Assembly: GCF_000344155.1 (NCBI RefSeq)
Contig: NZ_BAOQ01000015.1
Location: forward strand, 58,803-122,802
DNA length: 64,000 nt
Source of the DNA: Gordonia paraffinivorans NBRC 108238
GTDB taxonomy: Bacteria; Actinomycetota; Actinomycetes; Mycobacteriales; Mycobacteriaceae
Direction: 5' to 3'
A model generated the notes under the pieces. The model was not told where the DNA came from, did not search any database, and saw only the letters and a program-made list of their open reading frames with translations. A program made the translations under genes and the position numbers. Shown one piece after another: positions 59,330-64,000 of this stretch (within the stretch, counting starts at the first letter, position 1; the number at the start of each line of letters is the position of its first letter).

Positions 59330-60226
59330 TCAGAGGACCGCATGGGGTTGGGGCTGGGGAAAGGCGGCCCGGCCGACGGCGGGCCGGGACGGGACGGACA
59401 GGTCCAGGACCTGCCGCAACGGCCCGTCTCCCACCGGGCGCGTCCGGCCGGCCAGCGACTCGGCCGCGTCGAGCAGTTCCGCGAGCGTGGAGCCGGGACG
59501 CCCCCGCAGCAGCAGTCCCCCGCCGTCGGACGCCTCCCCCGACCACGCCTCGGCGGCGTCGGCGTCGACGATGCGCACCGCGCCGCCGGCGCCGATCACC
59601 AGGTCCGTCTCGTCCCCGGGGATCGCCGGGACGCGGTCGGTCGCGAGCCAGGCGGTGACCGAGGCCCCGGTCGGGGGCTCGGGCACCGTCAGCGGACCGG
59701 CGGTCCGATGCAGGCCGTCGTGGTCGACGTGGCGGATGAGGTTCGACTGCACGAAGATCCCGGTCTCCAGGTCGCCGACGACCGACTCGTACGGCCAGCT
59801 CTGTTCCAGCGCCCGCACGGCGCGCAGGGCATCGGCGATCTGCTCGCCGCGCGTGAATCCGACGTCGGTCGTGGTCCACGGGTCGCCGGCGGGCGCATAC
59901 GGGTCGTGGTCGCCGAATATCACCCCGGACCGGCCGCGGGACAGGTGGCCGAGCGAGGCGACGCGCCGCGCGAGGTTGTAGGGATGGTCCCTCGTCGGTG
60001 AGGCCGCGACGAGGAAGCGTGCGCGTGTGGTCCGGCCGGCGAGGATCGCCGCCGCGACACTCGCGTCGACGGTGGCCTCGCGCGCACCGGAGCCGTCGAC
60101 GCGCTCCACGCCGAGCACGCTGAACGCCGACGGGAGTTCATCCCAGCGGCGGATCGCCGCGTCATCGGCGAGGAGTTCCACCAATTGCGGCCCGTCGAGC
60201 GCGAGCGAGAGGAACGGGATGCTCAA
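59330..60226 (-). CDS. Diverged luciferase-like oxidoreductase
   Basis: The 298-residue product is weakly related to luciferase-like monooxygenases: ILAGRTTRARFLVAASPTRDHPYNLARRVASLGHLSRGRSGVIFG matches the barrel segment around strand 4, and a region like the binding domain follows (RGEQIADALRAVRALEQSWPYES). The N-terminal WLAEHH-type segment is replaced by IPFLSLALDG, and the total length is short. It starts at TTG 60226, overlapping the DszC-like stop, with GGAGG before it. It may be a partner or a decayed enzyme. Confidence 0.7.
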   Translation of the reverse strand: MSIPFLSLALDGPQLVELLADDAAIRRWDELPSAFSVLGVERVDGSGAREATVDASVAAAILAGRTTRARFLVAASPTRDHPYNLARRVASLGHLSRGRSGVIFGDHDPYAPAGDPWTTTDVGFTRGEQIADALRAVRALEQSWPYESVVGDLETGIFVQSNLIRHVDHDGLHRTAGPLTVPEPPTGASVTAWLATDRVPAIPGDETDLVIGAGGAVRIVDADAAEAWSGEASDGGGLLLRGRPGSTLAELLDAAESLAGRTRPVGDGPLRQVLDLSVPSRPAVGRAAFPQPQPHAVL

Positions 60227-61473
60227 TTTCCCTGACCTCCGCGTCCGAACAGGCCGAGGTCCGGCACCGGGTCGGTGCCGTTGACCAGCCAGTCCCCGAT
60301 GATGCGGGCCTTGTAGACCCGCGGGTTGTGGGACGCCAGGGTCCGGGCGTTGCGCCAGTGACGGTCGAGCAGCCGGTCGGTGGAGACCCCGGAGGCGCCC
60401 AGTGCGTCGAAGACGGTGGTGGTCGCCGTGAGCGCCGCCTCGATGATGACGAGCTGCGCGTGGTCGGTGGCGACCTGCGCGTCGGTCACCGCGCGCCCTC
60501 GCGCGGTGAGGTCGCCCGCGGCCTGCGCCGCGGCCACCGCGTCGAGGGACCGGGCGACGGTGCGCAGAGCGGATTCGGCGGCGAACACCTGCGCGGACAC
60601 CTCGCCGATCACCTGGAGCACCTGGGCATCTCGGGCCGGCACCGGGTCGAGGCCCTGCGGATAGTTGCGTCCGCGCTCGCGCAGGGCGGTGATCCCGTCC
60701 CGCAGCGCGGCCTGCGTGATCCCGGTGAGCACGGCGAGGATCGCGGTCTGGTAGAAGTGCCCCTGGTAGACGAACCGCTCCGACGCCGGGAACACGTCGT
60801 CGGGGTCGGCCGGGACGTCGGTGTAGGTCGCCGAGCCGCTGGCGGTGGTCTGCTGGCCGAAGCCGGTCCAGTCGTCGACGAGTTCCACTCCGGGGTCGTC
60901 GCGGCGGACCAGTGCGGTGTACAGCGAGCCGTCGTCGTCCTTGCCGATCACATCGAGCCAGTCGGCGTAGAGGCTGCCGGTGGCGTAGTACTTGGCGCCG
61001 GTCACGCGGTAGGCGTCGCCGACCCGCCGCACGGTGGTCGCGATGTTCGCGAACGTGCCGTTGTTGGCCTCGGTCCACCCGCCGCCGACGAACTCGCCGT
61101 CGAGGAAGCGGGCAATCCAGCGCGCGTTGCCCTCCGAGGGGGCCGCATTCAGGCGGTCCTCGACGAAGGCGAGGTGGTTGCGCCAGACGTGGGCGACGTT
61201 CGCGTCGGCCGCGCCGAGACGGGCCAACAGGACGAAGGTCTGCTCCAGCGAGGCGCCGAATCCCCCGAGTTCCACCGGGATGCGGATGCGCCCGAACCCG
61301 GCGCGGTTGAGTTCGTCCACCTCCTCGAACGGGAACTTCCGGTGGCGTTCTCGTTCGGTGTTTCCTGCCGCGATGCGTTCGAAGACGGGAGCGAACCGGG
61401 CGAGGAGGTCGTCCTCGTCGGCGACCGGGTCGCTCAGATGGCTCGGTGCGAGTGTGGGGGCGATGTTGGTCAT
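60223..61473 (-). CDS. DszC/SfnC-like acyl-CoA dehydrogenase-fold monooxygenase
   Basis: The 416-residue protein has the acyl-CoA dehydrogenase fold but belongs to the flavin monooxygenases such as DszC and SfnC. It contains IRIPVELGGFGASLEQTFVLLARLGAADANVAHVWRNHLAFVE, VGGGWTEANNGTFANIATTVRR and YRVTGAKYYATGSLYADWLDVIG, with DDWTGFGQQTTASGSATYTDV. These enzymes use reduced FMN and oxygen on sulfur or nitrogen compounds. ATG 61473 follows AAAGGA. Its end overlaps the LLM-like gene. Confidence 0.9.
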   Translation of the reverse strand: MTNIAPTLAPSHLSDPVADEDDLLARFAPVFERIAAGNTERERHRKFPFEEVDELNRAGFGRIRIPVELGGFGASLEQTFVLLARLGAADANVAHVWRNHLAFVEDRLNAAPSEGNARWIARFLDGEFVGGGWTEANNGTFANIATTVRRVGDAYRVTGAKYYATGSLYADWLDVIGKDDDGSLYTALVRRDDPGVELVDDWTGFGQQTTASGSATYTDVPADPDDVFPASERFVYQGHFYQTAILAVLTGITQAALRDGITALRERGRNYPQGLDPVPARDAQVLQVIGEVSAQVFAAESALRTVARSLDAVAAAQAAGDLTARGRAVTDAQVATDHAQLVIIEAALTATTTVFDALGASGVSTDRLLDRHWRNARTLASHNPRVYKARIIGDWLVNGTDPVPDLGLFGRGGQGN

Positions 61474-61487
61474 GCGGGGTCCTTTCG

Positions 61488-62687
61488 TCAGAAGGCGGTG
61501 CCGGAGAACGGGAGGCGGTCCACGCCGAACAGGACGTCGAGGCGTGAGATGACCTCGGCTCGTCCGGGATCGACGCGGCCGGCGGCGGCGAGCTGCCGCC
61601 ATCGGGTTCCGCCGAGGTAGGCCGTCGCCAGGGTGGCGACGTCCACGGTGAGGTCGGGGGTGGCGGCCGACCGGCGAACAGCGTCCGGACCGACCTCGAA
61701 AGCGGCGTTGTTGGAGTCGATCTGGGCGTCGACCACGGCCAGGACCACCGGTTCGGCCCGCCCGTAGGTCCGGCCGGCGAGCGCACGTTCGACGTCGACC
61801 AGGCGCAGCCAGGTCTCGTCATGTGCGGGGCCGAGTTCGAGCGCGCGTTCGTCGGTGACGGCGAGCTGCAACGGATCATCGAGCGCGACCGCCTCGAAGA
61901 CGATCCGGTCGACGAGGTCCAGCGAGAACAGGTGCCGCCACAATCCGGCTCGCGCCGTGTCGTTCGTGGCGATGAAATCGGTGACGGTGATCGTCTTCTC
62001 GCGATCGGTGAACCAGGTCTGCGTGTTCTCGGGGCGATAGACGACGTAGCCGTCGTCGACCCCGCCGGTGCTGTGCACGGCGACGAGGTGGCGGGTGGGA
62101 TCCGCCTGCGTGGCGAGCCGCCGCAGGGTCCACCAGCCGGCCGGTCGCGCGATCGCCCCCGGCCAGTCGGCCTGGTCGGCAATCGATCTCAGCAGGTCGG
62201 TGTCGGCGCTCCCGTCGACCAGCCGGACCTTGCCGCCCGCCGGCACGCCGTCGCGCAGCCGGATACGACGCCGGTGTGCGACGACACTGCGGCCGGCACT
62301 CGCGATCCCGTAACCGAACCGCTCGTAGATCACCGCCTCCGAGGCCCGCAGCGTCGCCACGATCTCGCCCCGGGCGGCGATGTCGTGGAGCTGGCGGGTG
62401 ATCAGGTTGCGGACGACGCCCTTGCGGCGGTGCGTCGGCAGGACGCCGACGTGGGTCACGGCCGCGTGCGGGATCCTCGCCCCGCCGGGGACGGCGAGCC
62501 ATCCGCTGTAGGAGTCCACGCCGCCGACCACCGCGTCGCCCTCGAAAGCTGCGATGTAGCGGCCATTTTCGGTGATGGTCGAGGCGTCCACGACGGGCAG
62601 GTCGAGTCCGATCATCGACCTCAGGAAGACCTCGAACGCCGCCTGCACCTCGTCGGGCCCGGCCGGCGGCCGATAGTCGATGGTCAC
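61488..62687 (-). CDS. Eis-family GNAT N-acetyltransferase
   Basis: The 399-residue protein resembles Eis: N-terminal GNAT with HVGVLPTHRRKGVVRNL (79-95), RASEAVIYERFGYG with the general-acid Tyr121, a second GNAT-like region, and a C-terminal SCP2-like domain. It ends in Phe, as Eis does, where the terminal carboxylate acts as base. Eis acetylates amines in many molecules. Its presence as first gene of a monooxygenase operon is unusual. Start GTG 62687 follows GAGGTG. Confidence 0.9.
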   Translation of the reverse strand: MTIDYRPPAGPDEVQAAFEVFLRSMIGLDLPVVDASTITENGRYIAAFEGDAVVGGVDSYSGWLAVPGGARIPHAAVTHVGVLPTHRRKGVVRNLITRQLHDIAARGEIVATLRASEAVIYERFGYGIASAGRSVVAHRRRIRLRDGVPAGGKVRLVDGSADTDLLRSIADQADWPGAIARPAGWWTLRRLATQADPTRHLVAVHSTGGVDDGYVVYRPENTQTWFTDREKTITVTDFIATNDTARAGLWRHLFSLDLVDRIVFEAVALDDPLQLAVTDERALELGPAHDETWLRLVDVERALAGRTYGRAEPVVLAVVDAQIDSNNAAFEVGPDAVRRSAATPDLTVDVATLATAYLGGTRWRQLAAAGRVDPGRAEVISRLDVLFGVDRLPFSGTAF

Positions 62688-62712
62688 GTGTGTTCACCTC
62701 CGGATCAGTGGC

Positions 62713-62728
62713 TTCAACAGTTGTTGAA
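62713..62728. promoter_or_regulatory. Palindrome, candidate repressor operator
   Basis: TTCAACA and TGTTGAA (62713-62719, 62722-62728) flank two bases, a perfect palindrome typical of TetR- or GntR-type operators. It lies 26 bp upstream of the Eis-like gene in the divergent region with the deacetylase gene. Confidence 0.5.
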
Positions 62729-62776
62729 CGCGCTCGGTGAATCACTATCTGCCTGCCGGGCAGAGGGCTCAACACA

Positions 62777-62793
62777 AGAATCAGCCCGATTCT
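62777..62793. promoter_or_regulatory. Second inverted repeat in the divergent region
   Basis: AGAATC (62777-62782) and GATTCT (62788-62793) flank five bases. It is about 50 bp from the first palindrome and has a different sequence. Confidence 0.3.
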
Positions 62794-62887
62794 GATTTGC
62801 CCGTCGCACCGACGATCCGATAGGCACGCCGCCCGCGCTTCTGCGGTGTGCAACCGAGATCCCGCCTGTGACAAGGGCAATTCGGTT

Positions 62888-62893
62888 TATGGT
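62888..62893 (+). promoter_or_regulatory. Predicted -10 box of a leaderless deacetylase transcript
   Basis: TATGGT (TANNNT) ends six bases before ATG 62900, with no ribosome site, as for the kinase gene at 31480. Confidence 0.45.
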
Positions 62894-62899
62894 CGAGAC

Positions 62900-63595
62900 A
62901 TGTCGACGAACCTTCTCCCCTTTCCGACGGACTGGCAGACCGGGCTCGTCCTCGTCGCCCATCCCGATGACCCCGAGTACGGCATGGCGGCCGCGGTCGC
63001 ACGATGGACCGGCGAGGGCCGGCGCGTCGTCTACGCGCTGGCCTCCAGCGGCGAACGCGGCATCGAGGGGATGATCCCCGCCGAGTGCGGTCCGCTCCGC
63101 GAGGCCGAGCAACGCGCCTCGGCCCGGATCGTGGGGGTCGACGAGGTCGAATTCTGGGGCTTTCCGGACAGCGGCATCCGCAACACCCCGGAGCTGCGGG
63201 CAAAGATCACCGAGACGGTCGAGCGCATCGCGCCGCAGGTGATCCTGTCGCTCTACGGCGGACCCGAGTGGGCCCCCGGGCAACCCAACCAACGTGACCA
63301 CATGGAGTTCTCCGCCGCCGTGCTCGACGCCTACGACCAGCTGGCCGCGTCGCGCCCGGACGTCGCACCGTTCTGGCTGTTCGAGAACGGCCCGGCGGCC
63401 ACCCACGCCGTCGAGGTCGACGACCAGTTCGAGACGGCCGTCCGGTCGCTGGCCGCGCACGACCGGTACCTGTCGGTCCTCGATCCGAACACCCCTGTCT
63501 CGGATCAGGCGCGCGCGCAGATCGACCGGGCGACCGCGCCCCGGGACGGGTCGCCCCGGCGGGTGACCGGCTTTGAACTCAAGCGGTCACGGTGA
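62900..63595 (+). CDS. PIG-L (LmbE-like) deacetylase
   Basis: The 231-residue zinc-dependent N-deacetylase has the family motif AHPDDPEYG (His21, Asp23, Asp24), GERGIEG and the later metal histidine in QRDHMEFS. In actinobacteria the family includes MshB and Mca of the mycothiol pathway, but this shorter protein lacks their extra segments, so its substrate is open. I start at ATG 62900 (MSTNLLPFPTDWQ). It is divergent from the Eis-like operon and could act on an N-acetylated product of it; that link is inference. Confidence 0.88.
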   Translation: MSTNLLPFPTDWQTGLVLVAHPDDPEYGMAAAVARWTGEGRRVVYALASSGERGIEGMIPAECGPLREAEQRASARIVGVDEVEFWGFPDSGIRNTPELRAKITETVERIAPQVILSLYGGPEWAPGQPNQRDHMEFSAAVLDAYDQLAASRPDVAPFWLFENGPAATHAVEVDDQFETAVRSLAAHDRYLSVLDPNTPVSDQARAQIDRATAPRDGSPRRVTGFELKRSR

Positions 63596-63716
63596 CGGGC
63601 GACCAAGTCCCCTCGCCCGTGTGACCTTCGTCCCTCCCGCCCGACGGCGGCGACGCGAGATGGTGGGGACACCCCGCCCGCGCTCCCTCCCCCGGAGCGG
63701 CACTCAGCCATCAGAG

Positions 63717-63881
63717 GTGATCGCCATCTCGCTCTCAGGTGTTCTCGTCACGTGCCTGGCGGCCTTCGTCGTCAGCGCCGCCGTCGGCCTGTCGGTATGG
63801 ATCGTGGTCTTTTTCGGACTCCTCAGCGGTTTACAGTCGGTCGCCTGGCTCGCGGACCGGACCTCGGTCTGGCGGGCCTGA
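63717..63881 (+). CDS. Possible tiny membrane protein
   Basis: A 54-residue frame from GTG 63717 encodes two hydrophobic stretches (VLVTCLAAFVVSAAVGLSVW and IVVFFGLLSGLQSVAWL) and ends LADRTSVWRA. AGAG lies before the GTG. The composition looks like a real small membrane protein, but length and start are uncertain. Confidence 0.4.
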   Translation: MIAISLSGVLVTCLAAFVVSAAVGLSVWIVVFFGLLSGLQSVAWLADRTSVWRA

Positions 63882-64000
63882 TCCGTTCGGCACCCCGCGG
63901 TATCCGGCATCCGGACGACTGAAAATCGCTTGAATGTCGCGAGACCCGACGCGTCGAAGGGGGTTGACAACGCAATCCGGAACAGCTCGGACAAAAGGGG

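Noticed and set aside
63964..63969. Promoter TTGACA at the right edge
   Set aside because: No acceptable -10 box lies 16-19 bases downstream within the window.

Overview
The window is GC-rich actinobacterial chromosome. Gene content and order point to the Mycobacteriales, most likely Gordonia or a close relative. Two conserved blocks can be matched to Mycobacterium tuberculosis gene order: positions 1-46,468 follow the Rv3411c-Rv3449 region (guaB2, DUF5319, rsdA, sigD, whiB3, groEL1, groES, tsaD, rimI, tsaB, tsaE, alr, nnr, glmS, glmM, rpsI, rplM, ESX-4), and 46,506-54,822 follow Rv1098c-Rv1110 (ispH, Rv1109c-like, xseA, xseB, DUF4245, glpX, fumarase). The genus is an inference from this synteny; no 16S or other diagnostic marker is present.

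Layout. 1-5,343: purine synthesis (guaB, cut by the window edge), the SigD/RsdA pair and the redox regulator WhiB3. 5,625-7,813: groES-groEL1 with a CIRCE operator. 7,907-13,119: a translationally coupled tsaE-tsaB-rimI-tsaD block preceded by a hydrolase gene and alr. 13,288-18,174: a membrane protein, nnr, glmS and a hydrolase. 18,196-20,061: three helical proteins of unknown function that resemble type VII secretion (T7SS) substrate modules. 20,298-34,723: an accessory catabolic island, all on the + strand. 34,734-37,790: HAD, glmM, rpsI, rplM. 38,003-46,468: a reduced ESX-4 locus. 46,506-54,822: isoprenoid, DNA repair and central carbon genes. 54,880-57,773: a secreted protein and an APC permease. 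57,989-62,687: an organosulfur-type monooxygenase operon (NtaA/DszA-like, a diverged luciferase-like protein, DszC-like, Eis-like). 62,900-63,881: a PIG-L deacetylase and a tiny membrane protein.

The island at 20,298-34,723 is the most interesting part. It encodes three luciferase-like monooxygenases, a flavin reductase and a RibBA (flavin supply), an acyl-CoA synthetase, an alpha/beta hydrolase, two SDRs, a SnoaL-like protein, a GAF-PucR regulator, and a separate APH-type kinase next to an ACAD11-like dehydrogenase. The last pair is the split form of human ACAD10/ACAD11 and resembles the LvaA/LvaC pair of levulinate catabolism. Together the genes suggest a route in which a ketone or lactone is oxidised and opened to a hydroxy acid, activated with CoA, phosphorylated, dephosphorylated to an enoyl-CoA and sent to beta-oxidation. 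The substrate is unknown.

No tRNA, rRNA, CRISPR array, insertion sequence or phage gene was seen. Sites and start codons were read by eye; family names rest on recognised motifs and remembered homologues, not on a database search.
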